Shown here: positions 38,230 to 51,285 of the stretch, in pieces
Layout of the letters: each line of letters begins with the position of its first letter
How positions within the stretch are numbered: position 1 is the stretch's first letter
DNA from: Adiantum capillus-veneris
Taxonomy: Eukaryota > Streptophyta > Polypodiopsida > Polypodiales > Pteridaceae
Assembly: GCA_014529385.2 (NCBI GenBank)
Contig: CM043944.1
Coordinates: 178,284,240 to 178,348,239 of the forward strand
Direction of reading: 5' to 3'
DNA: 64,000 bases
Made by a program: the position numbers and the translations under genes
Notes under the pieces: model-generated
Seen by the model: the letters and a program-made list of their open reading frames with translations, nothing else
Database searches by the model: none
Told to the model about the DNA's origin: nothing

Positions 38230-38880
38230 TTTGCAAAGTTTTTGTCACTGTTGTAAATAATTGCGATTATTTAATTTTGCATTACTTTTGCTTGAGATTT
38301 GTCAACTCATCTAACCTATCATGTGTACACACCTATTACATGCCAAAAATCAAGTATAAACCAAAATGACCACCCATTACTTGTAAAATTGCCAAAAAAT
38401 GCAAAGAGTCTTTACAACTCAAAATTTGGGTTATGGCCAGCATTTCTTGACCCAAATCACTTCATATCTCATACCCAAGGTCTATACAATTCCTAGAACC
38501 AATTTGTACCAAAAAGTATCAATTTTGGAAGAAAAATTAATAACCGTGATTATTTACTTTTTGATCAAAATTGGGGAATTTTGATATTTTGCCATCATAC
38601 ATCCAAAGTACATGATGTGTTGAGCCCACTAGCCAATTTTGAATCAGTTTGGAGCTCAAAATCTCAAATTTCCTTTATATCTACTGTTTCAGAGACCTCA
38701 AGCCAAAATCTGGTACCATTTTCACTCTACGCATCCAAATGAGCCCATAATTCACTCAAAGCATGTATTTGGTATATACTTCAAGTCTATAAAGCCAAGT
38801 TTGCAAAAAGTTGAAAATTTTCCTCAGCAAAAAATAATAGCGATTATTTACTTTGGTTGCAAATTTTTGTTTTGACCATA
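38230..38880 (+). repeat. Degenerate ~285-bp repeat, 2-3 copies
   Basis: The word GATTATTTACTTT or a close variant recurs near 38265, 38538 and 38835, each preceded by AATAA and followed by GCAAA- or TGATCAAA-rich sequence. Copies are strongly diverged. This looks like a repeated leader of the LTR element whose gag-like region follows. Confidence 0.5.
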
Positions 38881-39038
38881 CAGTTTTGTTCCTTGCATGT
38901 TTTTATGCATCTTTGCTTGTTCAAAAATTGATTTGAAGCAAAGTGGACCAAATTGTCAGCATTTTAGTCTGAAAGGACATTTCAGAGAGAATTTCGACAA
39001 ATTTGTTAACTTTACACCTTATTCACTGAACAGGAGCC

Positions 39039-42000
39039 ATGCAAGCAGCAGAGAGGGCTAAAAAGAAGCTCAACCAAAAAAGAGGAACTATAGGAGCAGG
39101 CCGCGTATCACCTAGACCCCGAGTCAGTCAAAGCAGCAAAGTTATCCTACCTTTCCAGAGAGCAGTTAGAAGAGCACCACACTACATTCTTCACTAGCAG
39201 GTTCAAAAGTGAAGAGGGACATCAAGTGGAGTTGCAACTCCTACCCAAAGAAGTCTATGATGTGGCTACCAAACTAGAAACGAAAGAAGCTAACTGCAGG
39301 TTGGGGCTCAAGCATTTCTATGAACAAGAGCTTTGCAGAGTGGATTTTCAGAAGGCTTATGAACTTCTATCCACCATCAAAGAAGATGGAACCGCACAAA
39401 TATCCGACACCCAAGGGAACAAGGTCAAAGTAGTGATCACAAAAGAGATAGTGGTAGAGGCACTCAGACTGCCCACAGAAGGAATGACCATGCGAGCAAG
39501 AGATAGGAAAATCGCGGCACATTTACCAAAGAGACAATCATGGCTACATTCACCGACCTTATCCACAAACAAGTGGAAGAGCCAGCCTGTTTGTACTAGC
39601 AACACTTCCATTGCTTGGTAAAAGGACGCCAAGGTACACTACACCCAATCCCACCGTGGCCACCACATTCACTCAGGTTCTCAAGTAGAAGACAACACAA
39701 CCAGTGGACCACATGCAGTATTTCTTGACAACCTTGAAGGGCACCAAGAAGGAAGGAAAAATCGCATACTTGGGTGCACCAGAGGCCCTGGCTCGAATAG
39801 CATATCATGCCATTGGCATGGCCAACAACCTACCACCTACCCCTGATCATAACACATGGATATTGGCAACACAACCCTTTCCAAGAGCTACAAGGTCAGG
39901 TAAAAGACAATATAAATCTAATGAGGAGTCAGTTGACAACTTGCCGGAAAGACACAGCAGTGAGAGCTTTGACAACAAAGAAAAGAGAGCTCAGAGAGAA
40001 GAGACAAAATAAAATACGTGGCCGCACACCAAGAAGAGCCGGCTCAAAAACAAGCACGCTTTGAAAGAAAGAAACAGGTGTACCAGCGCAGTAGGCAAGC
40101 ACAAGGGAAGGACCCAGAAAAATGGGTACCTGTAGGACTTAAAGGCCCTCGAACAAAGAATCATTTAAGAAAAGAGGTGGGTGATCCAACAGAGTATTTA
40201 GAAAGAATGTACCAAGAAGCTAAAGCTCTAAAGCTGAAGGAGGTAGAAGAAGATGCTAAAAAAGCCAAGGAGGTGGAAGACCAAAGGCAAGCTGAGGAAA
40301 CAGCTAGACAAGAGCAGAGTCATGGATCTCCCCGATCCACCTCACCGTCTATAGAACAACAAAACCATTCCATGCCTAGTCCACAACCATCACCTGTAGG
40401 CAAAGACACCAATGCAAAAGTAGAGCCTGAGAAAGATGAAGATTCTGAGTTCACCAAAACAAACAAAATCCACAAAAGAAGTTGATCACCTTGACGGACA
40501 AAAAGAAAAAGAAGCCGAGCCGAAACTGGCGAGCCGAAACTGGAAAAGGTAGCAGAAGACACTCAAAAGCCAGAAGAGGAAAAGGCAAGTAGATCTGAAC
40601 AAGAGACTGATAAGGAAGCGGATGCGGAAAAAGAGTCTACCACTGCACATGAGATAGAACTGAGCCAGAGAAAGAAGAAAGGTCGGCACCTGAAGAGACA
40701 GCAAGGTCTAGTCCAGCACCATCTACTTCCACTCAACCAAAAACTATCAAGGCATCAAAGCCTCAGGATACCCAAGAAGAAGACCGACCATCTACCTCTA
40801 CACAAGAACCACCAGCAGTTACGACGCAGTAGGAAGCCACACATGAGGGTGCAAACACATCCCAAGTGGCAAGACATGAGGAGTCGCAGTCAAATGACTA
40901 AGTGATAGTACAGGTCAATGAATATGCACGGTAGATGCAAGAAATGATGGAGAGACTCTGCTTAGTAGCATTAAATCGTAGCACCATGGCCAAAGAACTT
41001 GAGATGGTGATCGATGATCTCCAAGGAGAGTTAGAAGACAGAATGACTGTCATCACTGATCTTCAAAGGCAGGTGCAAGAGCTGAAGACAGAGGTGGAAC
41101 AACATCAGTTAGCCAGAGATAGGCAACAAAAAGACATGGAGGAGTTAGGTGATCTACTCACCAAACTATCCGATGCTTGCAAAGAAAAAGATGAGCAGCT
41201 GACAGAAGTTATGAATGAACTTCTTATGACATCTCTGTCAGCTGAGAAATTCAGTTATAATTAGATGTTTCCAATGCTTCTTTGTAATACTCAGAGCAGC
41301 GGATCAATGATCAGGCCATTTCCTTACGACAAATCAGAGAAAATGTAGCCGTGGCCTCGATCAAAGGAACTGAAGAAGAGTACAAAGCACTCGAAAAGAA
41401 AAACAAAGACCCAAAATTGGAATTAAAACTAGAACAATCACAGTGCAAGGACCTGGCATTGATACGGGTTCAGAAAGAGGAGGAGCTTCTAAAGGAGATA
41501 GCAGAACTCAAGCGGATTAACCAACTTCTGAGATGGAAAACCAGACACCAGGAATAGGTAGGCACTTCAGAGCCGCCATAGATAGACATACCCTCGGTCT
41601 CGTTTGGATAGTTTGAGACACAGTCAATAGCAGAGCCGAGTGGTGATGAAGATTCCTAGATTAACATCATGGATGAAGACACGATGCCAATGGTCCAGCT
41701 GTCAAAAGCTGAAGAAGACATACTGAAGGAGAAGATCACCCTAGAGGTGGATGATCCGTGGAAAGCCACAATGGATTGGGAGTTGAGAGTTTTACACTCT
41801 CAACGTCACTCAGCTCACTCCCAATCAGATCAACACTCAATGGCATCAACAATCCCTATCGTACCCTCTCATCAAAGTAGAATTATTATAGGTGAAAGAA
41901 AGGTTGTACAAAGATATGCAAGAAGATGGCGCAGATAAAGACAACCCAAAGTGGCGATTAAGCTGGTTGAACAAGAATCCAAGATACCTGATTCTATTCA

Positions 42001-42650
42001 CAAGAGCACCCGCAGCCCTTCAAAGAGATCCAGCATTCTGTCCTGTATGTAGACTAAGGACATGGCAAGCGCGTGAAGCACTGCAAAAGAAGAGGCCAAC
42101 TTGGCTTAACTTCCCCAGGCTGCTAGCTCCAGAGAGCGGACAAGTGACAGAGGAATACATGGCAAAAACCCTAATGGGCACCATGTCTTTCTTCAAGAGT
42201 GTTCCAAATCTCTCCTATGCCATGTTATGTAGGATCTGTAGAATGATGCTAACATGTATACAAGTTTTTAATGAGCCTGAGAAAACAGGAGCCCCATGGC
42301 TATCATTCTTGGAAGGAAACAAAGGCTTATGCTATGATTTGAGTGGGCAACCTTCAAAAGAAGTCCTTTACAGATTCTATACTTGATGTATGTTCCTGCC
42401 ATCAAATAATATGCTAGCCTTTGAAGAAGCATTCTACACTGGATTCTTCACCTGACGAAAAGAAGATATTTTGCGCGGGTGATCAACAGCCTAACATCCA
42501 GGTTTGTAGGCTACTCAGCGGTGGAGCTGAAGGATCAAGTAACAATGCAATTTCTCCAAGTGCCCAACAAAGAACAAAGAATCAGATATTAGAAGGCACT
42601 GGACATGCTTAAAGACCGCCTCGCCCGCCGTCAACTTGAAGACTATTTCA
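39039..42650 (+). pseudogene. Gag-like region of an LTR element with coiled coils, decayed
   Basis: A chain of plus-strand open frames in several phases, so badly frameshifted. The first part (about 39130-39620) encodes a soluble-looking N-terminal region with SREQLEEH and LPKEVYDVATKL words. Next come a basic linker (39704-40012), a Lys/Glu/Gln-rich stretch (40018-40485) with KLKEVEEDAKKAKEVED, and long predicted coiled coils (40935-41264, 41351-41557). A C-terminal segment (41892-42386) has a CxxC-like FCPVCRLRTW. No protease, RT or integrase appears. Its position before a polypurine tract and LTR at 42684-43922 fits the internal region of a non-autonomous LTR element; the protein family is not one I can name. 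Confidence 0.5.
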
Positions 42651-42683
42651 GCTCGTAAAGTTGTGTCAAGGGACGACACAAGC

Positions 42684-42697
42684 GAGGAGAGGGGAAA
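42684..42697 (+). other. Polypurine tract
   Basis: GAGGAGAGGGGAAA directly precedes the LTR start TGCTAGCA. Confidence 0.7.
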
Positions 42698-43922
42698 TGC
42701 TAGCATCAAGCTAACACGGACACCATTTTTCGGAGTTCTCTTTGTCAAACATTTATTATTTTGATAAATTGGGATTATTGTAACTCATATTTTCTCGAAT
42801 AAACTTTGTAATCAATGAGCCAGGGCTACAAGCTTTCAGATTGTATCAGCCAGTCATTTCCCAGCTTTGGCATAACTCCAAATTATTAGTTTTGACCACC
42901 CAAAAACCTTGGCTAAGGTATAAAAGCCATTTTTTGTAAGTTTTTCATAAGTTTTGGATAAGAAATACACAATGTGAGCTAACTGTGCTCACTTCTCTCC
43001 CTCTCTAGTTGTCACATTGCGATTTTGTTTATTTCCTTGCAGACGCAGATAAGAGCTCTACGCATTGACGTAAGCAATTCACAGTATTTTGTAGATTTTG
43101 GCATCGCCGACCCACAGCCTAATTTCATCATAACTAGGAATTTACACTTTTAAATAAAAAACGAAGCATAGGTGGGTATTGGGGCATCATTGCTAAGCAT
43201 TTAGATGCATTCTGGGTCGAAAATGACTAGGTCAAAAATCCACTATTGTTAATAATCTCGATTTTGGAACTTGACCTAAAGTGGGGTTTAAGACCATAAG
43301 CACGTGTGCTTAGGTCTTATAATTTTGTCCTAGAAGTTTCGTTACGTTTGGATGTCATTTGATGCTGTAACGGATGTGATTTGTTTGCCGATGAGCGATT
43401 GGCTTTTGGTGGTTTCAGTTACTTGAGTGTAGCCTGAGTTAGATGCAAGTTGTTAGTTGTTTTCTGAGAGATTGACAACCTCTTGTAGCCTCTATACACT
43501 AGTCGATTCATCTTCGTCCCATGGTTTGACAAATTAATCGTGATTGTGGCTAATACTGCAATAAGATAGGATGGTGAGGTTAGACATGCGTCCCACAATA
43601 CACGTTTGTTGCACCAAGTGGTTACGTGTAGGATATAGGGTTAGAGTCCATAGGGTAGTATCCCCTTGGTAAGTAAAGCAACCCCTATGAATTTCGAGGC
43701 AACTCAAGGACTTTTGGTCTTGATTTTGGTAGCGCAAGCGTTGTAGGTTGTATTGTAGTCACAAGCACATTTGATGTTTGGGTTTGATTTCCTCAATTGG
43801 AAATTGATATGAAGGTCTAGTAGGTGATTAACAACCATCTGTTTGCTTCCACGTGCCTACGGGACAAGCTACGTCCTTGGCTGGAATTTTGGTGTGTTGG
43901 TTTAGTTATCGCTATGCTAGCA
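42698..43922 (+). repeat. LTR (1,225 bp)
   Basis: Starts TGCTAGCATC and ends TATGCTAGCA, so both ends carry the palindrome TGCTAGCA. There is a polypurine tract upstream and a primer-binding-site-like sequence downstream, so it is bordered by internal-type sequence on both sides, and no 5-bp target duplication is visible across it. A TATA box lies at 42919. It may be the 3' LTR of the gag-like element before it and the 5' LTR of an element whose leader follows. Confidence 0.7.
42919..42926 (+). promoter_or_regulatory. LTR TATA box
   Basis: TATAAAAG, about 220 bp into the LTR, followed by CACTTCTCTCCCTCTC about 60 bp later. Confidence 0.65.
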
Positions 43923-43945
43923 TCTTCTCGCGGCATATCCGCCAA

Positions 43946-43970
43946 TATTGGCACCATTGTCGAGGATGAG
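43946..43970 (+). other. Primer-binding-site-like sequence
   Basis: TATTGGCACCATTGTCGAGG begins about 24 bp after the LTR end. It resembles the TGGCGCCGTTG-type primer sites known in Tat-like elements, with changes. Confidence 0.5.
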
Positions 43971-45040
43971 ATCCCTAAGTAGGTACCTTACACTAGTCCT
44001 ACAACTCAGAAGTCCCTCTGGTTTGCCAGAGTGTTGTTATTTTAGTTTAGGTAGGATCTAGGGGTTGGACTCTTCAGATCTTAGATAAGTGTTAGGGAGC
44101 GTGTGACTCGTCTAGATTTTTTCCATAGGTAGAATTAGTCGTGTTTTAGTGTAGGTGGTGTGTGATTATTTGTGAGGTGATAAAAATGATAGCTAGTCCG
44201 TGTGAGGCAATGAAGCGTTTTTCTAATCATAAATGCAGCACCCCTTATGATGTGTAGGAGTAGTTGCAAATAGGACATGTTGTTTATGATCTAGAGCTAT
44301 TCATCACATATTTATTTTCTTGTGTGCTTGTTTGAGTTTAAAATACTAGAAAAGTTTGATCTTTAGGGTAGAAATGCAACAAACAAGATTTTGGGGATAC
44401 TTGTGAATGGCTGAATGATGTTGAGCATATAAGAAAGCACATGCAAGAGATCTATTGAGAAAATTTGCAATTCTGTGACTCTGAACTTCATACATGTATG
44501 ATGTCCTAAAGGCTAGTAGAAGGCCAAATTTGAAGAAACAGACTGCACCAAAGTGTTCAAAAGGGGTGTTATACCCTAATTACACCTTGAGACTAAATTT
44601 TTGACCAACATTTAGTACTCAAAATACAAAGACGAAGTGTCAAAAAATGGAAAAATAGAAACTTGTGATTCTGATCATATCTTTGCATGAAAATTGGTGA
44701 AAGTGCTTGAAAACCAATGCTGGAGATTTTTGGATGCTTGTGGATAAGATCTAGACAAAAATCCATCAACAGACATCATATGTGTATGATGTCTGAAGGG
44801 TGAAGCTAGCATCCAGATTGACCTCCGGGGGATTCACTGTGTTTTTCCGTACGGTACCACGTGAGTGTACAATAGGGGGGTTTTAGATTTTGTACATAAG
44901 TGTAACAATAGGGGTAGCCCCTCTTTATTTCATATTCATACCGTACACATAAAGGGGGAGAGGGGGAGGGGTAGGGGAGGAGGGTGGTTACATTGGAGCT
45001 ACATTCAACTACCTGAGCCATCTTAAATACATTAGTAAGC
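43971..45040. other. Element leader or decayed sequence, no gene seen
   Basis: Follows the primer site. The sequence is non-coding in all frames of useful length. A short ACACATGTATGATGTC-like word occurs at about 44490 and again near 44780. Confidence 0.45.
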
Positions 45041-45045
45041 CTCTC

Positions 45046-45065
45046 TGTGTGTGTGTGTGTGTGTG
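45046..45065. repeat. (GT)n microsatellite
   Basis: About ten GT units, running into GCACGCGTGCGCGC, an alternating purine-pyrimidine stretch that could adopt Z-DNA. Confidence 0.9.
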
Positions 45066-45728
45066 CACGCGTGCGCGCATCGATGAATACTTTCATGGTG
45101 TGGTGAAAGTAAGGGAAAACTTGAAATTCTCTCATTTTTTGGTCAAAATTAGAAGCTTTTGACGGTAATTACAATAATACTTATGTAAATTTCCTCGTTT
45201 TCTTTAAGCCAAGCTCAAACCCCTCTAATTTCCTCTAGTTGGAATCTTGCTAGATTCCTCTACAAGATGCGCTCCTTCCAACGTGGAGTCAAGTCACTAA
45301 GGAATACCTTGGAATTGACCTCGTGACCTTGAGTCTTAGGAAATGCCATATGTCCTAGCCAACGTACCACTAAATGCTACCTGCACATTAGACGACACCC
45401 TCTCTATTAAAAAAATAACTCTGCTCTCCCCTCCATGTTGCTCGTCTATGTTTTGCCAATTGTCCACCTGTATCTCCCCTTCTCGCCTCGGCACCTGTCG
45501 TCCTCCTCTCTTCAGGCCATGCAACCACCGACATGCACATGTCCTCTTCCCCCTTCGTGTGTTGATTGCCTCTCCACCATCTCCAGGCAACCCTTGCCTT
45601 TTTTTTCATAGGGCATCTCCTTAGACATCCGCTTATGAAACCACTTCCAATGGTGTACCCACCTAATGCTTCATCAACTGATGAAATTTGATAGGTCACA
45701 AAAGCTTGCTCACTTTCTTGCCAGTCTA

Positions 45729-45881
<153 letters not shown>

Positions 45882-46199
45882 CATGCTTAGATAGAACAAG
45901 TTCGGGAGCACAACGGAAGAGGAAGATGAATACGCAGACACACTCACACACACACCACCATAGCCACACACACAGGTTGGAGGGGGAGAGTTGACACACA
46001 CTGTGAGCCCCCTTTCTTTCTTCTTTATCTTATGCACTTAGGCACAATACACACTCTACTTTTTGTTAGAGGCTCACACAAGTGTATAGATGTACACTTA
46101 GGGGTAGTAGCAGTTAGTGATGGGCAGTCGGCCACATGGCCATTAAACCTAACAAAATCCATCTAAAACCCTCCTCCAATTGATCAATGCGCCTGATGC

Positions 46200-48486
46200 A
46201 CAATAAAACGCGTCATGAGCCTACTCACACCTATGCAGGTTGGCCTCCTGGCCCTCCAAGTACAAAGCTGAGTTGTTTGCAAACTCAGCATCCAGTAGCT
46301 CATCACCCCAGATAGAAAGCACTAAGCCATGTAAACCAACCTACTGTGAAACCAAGAATTTGCTCATCCATTATCTCATCACCCCAAATAGGAAGCAATA
46401 AGCCATGTAAACCAACCTGCTGTGAAACCAAGAATCTGCTCATCACCTCAACACATGACAGATTGAGGAAGGTGGCTAGAGGGAAGCCCTGTCTGATCGA
46501 GTGCGTGAGCCTGAAATGATCACCTCTACCTCCTGCGAAAAGCACCTAACTATGTGCATGTCTGTATAGAGCTCACACACCTCTAATCCAAGCATCGAAG
46601 AAGGCCATCCTATGCAGAGTACCCTCCAAGAAGTCCCAGTCAACTCTGTCATAAGCCTTCTCAAAATCGAGAAGAAGTATCACCAGATTCTCACCTTGAA
46701 GGTGCACGAGGACAAACGCCTCCCAAAAAGTAAAGATGTTGTCAAGGATACCGTACTCCTTGACAAAACCTGTCTGGATCCCATGTATAATGCTTTATAG
46801 AAGTGGCTAAATCCTCAAGCTCATGGCCTTGGCTAGAACTTTGCAGGTTGAGTTGAGGATGGTGATGGGTAGCCACTATTGAATCTCATCCAAGGAGCCT
46901 CCCTCCTTAGGAACGAGGTAGATCAAGCCCTCACTCTCTCAGGCATCTCTCATGTGTGCAAGATGTACTAAAAAGCGCTACAAAGGTCTGTGCCCAACAA
47001 GTCCCAATACTCTAAGAAGAAACTCGGAGTCAAACCATCCTCCCCAGGACAACTACCACGAGGAAGTGCTCTGAGGGTCGCATGGAGCTCCTCCAACTGG
47101 AGAGGCAGATCAAGTCTCTCATGCATCTCCTTAGTCACAAGACAAGGCATCTCTGCCCAAACGTGCTCTCTGCATGCTTGACGCTCTGGCTAAGGCTCTA
47201 CTGATAGCAGGTCAGGGTAGAAGTCAATAGAAACTGCACGCATATCCTTTGGATCTAAAGCAACTAACCGTCAGCTCTCCTCAACTAGCTGACATTGGTG
47301 TGCGCATGACGGGGTCCCACTACCACAAAGAATGACCCAGTCTTTATGTCACCCACCGGGGTTCACTGAGATGCCTGTCGATGGAAAGCAAACTCATGAT
47401 GCCTCTCCTCTATGTTGGGAAGCTCTTGGAGAGCTTGCTGCAACTACTCCTCCAACCAAGGACTATTTGGGTGCTTCTCTTACATCTTCTACAAGGAAGA
47501 AACACCCCAACAGAGACTCTACTCCTCCTTCCTCGCTGTAGCTAGCATAGACTCCTAGAGAAAGAAGTGACTAAGCTGAGAAAGTCCAGAGGCCACTCTA
47601 TTAGCAACAGAGTCCTACGTGTCCAAGCCTTCTGTTCAAAGAGCCATCACTCGCTCTTGAAGGTCTGAGTCCAACAAGATCCTCTCAGGGATGCGTAGCA
47701 TCATGCTCTCTCTTCTCTGTCTATCTGTCACCATGAGGATCACTAGTGCATGGTCCGAGAAGGATTTCCCAACCAAAATGCAAAGTGACCCACCCAAGTC
47801 ACATATGAGGTCACTAGCATAGAAGTGCTCTATATGAGATAGATTCACTCCTCCCACTCTGTGATCCAAACAAGAGAAGGCCAAGTTGTCTGGGGGCCTT
47901 GCAAAGCCAGAGTGCTGCACCAAACATTTGAAACCCTCAAAGTCATACATAGCCTCTCCCACGCTGCCAACTCAGCTTCATGCATAGTAGCATGGCTACC
48001 GCCAATCCTGTCAGAGGGGTCTTCCAACATGTTGAAGTCACCCCCAATGCACGATTGCTTTGCATGTGGCAGAGACTCTACAATGTGAGACCAAAACCCT
48101 GCATGTGCACTTACCACATTGGGCACATAGACGTTCGGGAAGCTCAAGAGGCATCCCTAAACGTGCATTGTAATCAACTCAGCCCCGCCAGCTACAATAC
48201 TACCTCTTTCCACAATGGCCTGCTGCCAAGAGTCTGCAATAGTTATACATACCCTTCCCTAGATACCACTAGGTCCAGATGTAGCTGAACAAAATGTCTC
48301 AAATCGCCCACGCAAAAGATGACCACATCGTCTCATGAGGCTCTCACAAAGATGATGCTCTTGCAGCATAAGAATATCAATCTCTCCACCCAGAAGGCAT
48401 CGCTAAATCTTCTCATGCAATCGACCCTGATGGCGCTAAACTAGGGACCCACCTAATCCCTTCACATTCCATGAGACAATCCTCAT
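46200..48486 (-). pseudogene. L1-type LINE ORF2 relic (endonuclease, reverse transcriptase)
   Basis: Begins at ATG 48486 with MRIVSWNVKGLG, the start of the APE-type endonuclease of plant L1 elements. Further words are ILMLQEHH (catalytic Glu position), VYVPNV, CIGGDFNM (about 48030) and SFSDHALV (about 47750). The RT part follows with PRGSCPGEDGLTPSFF (about 47050), LLDFEKAYDRVDWDFLEGTL (about 46650) and SIRQGFPLATF (about 46490). Many stops and frameshifts make it inactive, including four TAG codons in the endonuclease. The 3' end fades below about 46200, and neither a poly(A) tail nor a target duplication was recognised. Confidence 0.8.
46299..46450 (-). repeat. 76-bp tandem duplication inside the LINE
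   Basis: CTCATCACCCCA and the following 64 bases occur at 46299 and again at 46375 with a few differences. The duplication lies inside the reverse transcriptase region and disrupts it. Confidence 0.8.
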
Positions 48487-49560
48487 GGGGAACAAGAGAG
48501 AACTAATGTTGTAGCAACAGCTAACCGCGTTATCTTCGAGGCTGGCTTGGATGGGGAGTAATCCGCATCCGAGCATCCTCAAGATAGGTGTGACTACAAA
48601 GACTGTCTAGCTCAGGCCCAAGAAGAGCGTGCCATGTGTAGGGAAACCTCCTGTATTGAAGGGTCCTCATGTATGTATACATAGCATGGTGGGCTCTGTA
48701 TATCAACTAAGAAGTGTACCACTATGTGTCTACATCCTGGTGAGTATGGAGGTGTCACTAAGAAATTGACCAGCGGCCACAAAGTCTGTACCAGGTCTGT
48801 AACCCCTAGGTCTCCCATGTGCTGAGAGAACGCGAGGTCCTATACTTGCAACCACTCCATCATTGAGTCTAGAATCAAACCGATCCCTGCCGCATAAGGG
48901 AAAGGAGAATCCAACCGCTGATTCCAAGTCCTCTATCCCTCTAGCTACAAGGAACAATACATGAACTTTGAAACAAGCTACCTCAAAGTCTGGTGAAGGG
49001 TCTCTAAGAAACCACGTGAAGTCGTAGGCAAAAAATATCCCACCTGCGACAAATGTCAAAACTCGTCAGTCCACAAGGAACTGTTGCAAAGGGAGATGTT
49101 TGCACCAAAAGGGGGGTACGCAAGAAGGGTTGCCCCTCCCTCACCAAAATGAATCCCTGAAAAAGTGCTGCCAAGAGATCTCCTAGCAGCAGAGGAAGGT
49201 CCTACCCGATGGGTCGGCTGTAGGGTAGGAACGGGAGGAGAAGTGGAAGGAGGGGTGGAGATGGAGGAGTGGGGGGTGGTTTCAAGGAATGGCAAAAGGA
49301 GAGGGGCAAGGCGGGGAGGGGGAGGAGGGGAGGGGGGTGTCGAAGGTGAGGCTGAGGTGGAGGGTGGAGCTGGGACCTGTTCCTACTGAACAGGTCAAAA
49401 CGGTTCCTTGTGGGAACCCACTACTGCTAGCCTGGAGCTTGGTGACCACCCAGAGGGCCAAGCTGATATGGTGTCCCCTGTCAACGTCAACACAAACCTG
49501 TTAGGTAGAAGCACGTTAGCATGTCACTGAAATGGCTGTCCCGGACAACACTAGCTAGTT
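48487..49560 (-). other. Possible LINE ORF1 or inter-ORF relic
   Basis: Minus-strand sequence upstream of ORF2 includes an open frame of 109 codons (49059-48730) and a proline/serine-rich one (49295-49056). No zinc knuckle or other domain is visible. From position this would be the ORF1/linker region of the LINE. Confidence 0.3.
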
Positions 49561-49698
49561 GTGCTTGTTTGCATTTGTTGAAGACAAAAGGGAAAGTAAA
49601 TTTAAATTTGGAATGTCTTGAAAAAACATTACTTTATTAGTTCCCTCTGTAATCTTTTCCAATTGTTGGTTACCCAAGAGGGAGTGGGGTAGTGGATG

Positions 49699-49700
<2 letters not shown>

Positions 49701-49753
<53 letters not shown>

Positions 49754-49768
49754 TGTGTGCGCGCGCAT
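49701..49768. repeat. Compound (CT)n(GT)n(GC)n microsatellite
   Basis: CT units, then GT units from about 49737, then GCGCGCGC. A clean junction of three dinucleotide repeats. Confidence 0.9.
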
Positions 49769-50046
49769 GCAAGCTCCATCTCTCTCTCACTCTGAGACTC
49801 ATGTGCTTCTCCAACATTGTTCCTACTCCCTGTTGATCTGTTTTGCTGGCAGGTAGCCTCAGAGTTCAATTGCGGAAGCAGAGCTATTATCCTCGCTTTG
49901 GTATATACCCATACATATTGAGGACTAGCAACTTTCAATGTTGGAAATGGACCTATAGTAATACAACCCAATGCTAGAACTTCGAGCAATATTACAACCT
50001 CTAATGCTGGAAATCGAGGTGTGCTCTATAATGGTGGTAAGAAAAC

Positions 50047-50162
50047 TCCAAATGAATTCATTGGTGTAGTTAATCAAATTTTAGCATGTTTAGATTACTG
50101 TATCTCCAAATGAATTCATTGGTGTAGTTAATTAGATGCTAGCATGTTTCAATTACTGCATC
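50047..50162. repeat. 58-bp tandem duplication
   Basis: TCCAAATGAATTCATTGG and what follows occur at 50047 and 50105 with several differences, so the duplication is older than the one at 4675. Confidence 0.85.
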
Positions 50163-50485
50163 ATGTGCTTACAACTACTCATTTCATTGATTTCAACTAC
50201 CTAATGCATTCTCGTTTATAGACCTTAGGAGAATGTAGAAGGCAGCCATTACAACCAATAACACCTCGAGAGCATTCGTCTTAATAATGGGGTCTTTTTA
50301 GACTTGCCACAATTATTGAGTCATAAGAAGTCCAAAAGGAGCTATCCCTTGGAAATTGCTATGTTAGACCCGCCCCACTACTCTCGATAATTAACCAGTA
50401 CTTATTTTCAAAGTCTAAGAGGAGTAGCAACTAAGGTTTTGAATTGCCAAAAGATACACTAAGTACACACATAAGTATAATTAGC

Positions 50486-51285
50486 ATGGTTGACAATAAC
50501 CAAGAGAGTAGAATAAACATTGATAACTTTGATTTTGCACATGAAGGTGATAATGATGATGTCCCTATGTTTATCAATTATCTTGTTACTAGGTTGCATG
50601 AAGCTATGGGCAACCCTACTTTGCAAGCAGAAATTACCCAACAACTTTGTGCTTATGGGATTTCCCTTCCTCTTCAAGAGGAGAGAGTGTCTAGGAGGCC
50701 TCTTGATGAGACTCCTGAAAGAAGACTCTCTCCCATAGAAGAGAGGAGGAATGCAAAGAACGAGAAAGAAGAAAATTACTAAGTTCCTCTGAAGATATGG
50801 CTCCACGGAGACGGTGGTCTAGCCTGTCGCCAACTCCTCCCAAGAGGAAACGGTGAACCGATAGTCCTTCTCCTCATCATTCCAAAAGAGAAGAGAGGAA
50901 ACAAAGGAAGAAAAGGGCAAAAAAGAGATCACCCTCTTCTTCTTCTTCTTCACCTTCCTCCCATTATAATAAAAGCAACAACTATTCTCCTAGAGGGAAG
51001 AGTATCTCTTTTCTCACCTATGATGGCACCTTTGGTGACACAAACAAAGTATTGACCTTCATCCAACAATTTGATGCGGCCGTTGGAGACGAGGGCTTCA
51101 AGGAGTCCTCCAAGCTACACCATGTAGCTATGCACTTTCAAAAATCTACTCGTCAATGGTGGGCTAGCCTTCATGGCAGTGACGAGGCCCCAAAGATATG
51201 GAAAACTCTACGAGTTTCCATCATGAAGAAATTCCTTGTAAGCGATGCTGAGGACAAAGCTCTCACCGAATGGTGAAGTTTGAAG
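50486..51285 (+). pseudogene. Ty3/gypsy gag fragment
   Basis: Starts at ATG 50486 (MVDNNQESRINIDNFDF), the first part being acidic with a Pro/Glu/Arg-rich tail to about 50780. The reading phase then shifts to a basic, serine-rich stretch (about 50880-50990) and a capsid-like segment with TYDGTFGDTNKVLTFIQQFD, STRQWWASLHGS and APKIWKTLR, a pattern common in Ty3/gypsy gag. It ends at a stop near 51276 and then meets minus-strand material near 51468, so it is truncated. No zinc knuckle is present. Confidence 0.65.

Noticed and set aside
36238-38584. Open frames of 60-113 codons between 36.2 and 38.6 kb
   Set aside because: No conserved motif, AT-rich or repeat background, unconvincing start context; only described as a possible LTR-element flank.
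46612-48288. Plus-strand frames opposite the L1 relic
   Set aside because: Shadows of the minus-strand reverse transcriptase and endonuclease, whose motifs are clear on the other strand.
49165-49504. Glycine/valine-rich plus-strand frames
   Set aside because: They are antisense to the proline-rich LINE upstream region, in G-rich low-complexity sequence.
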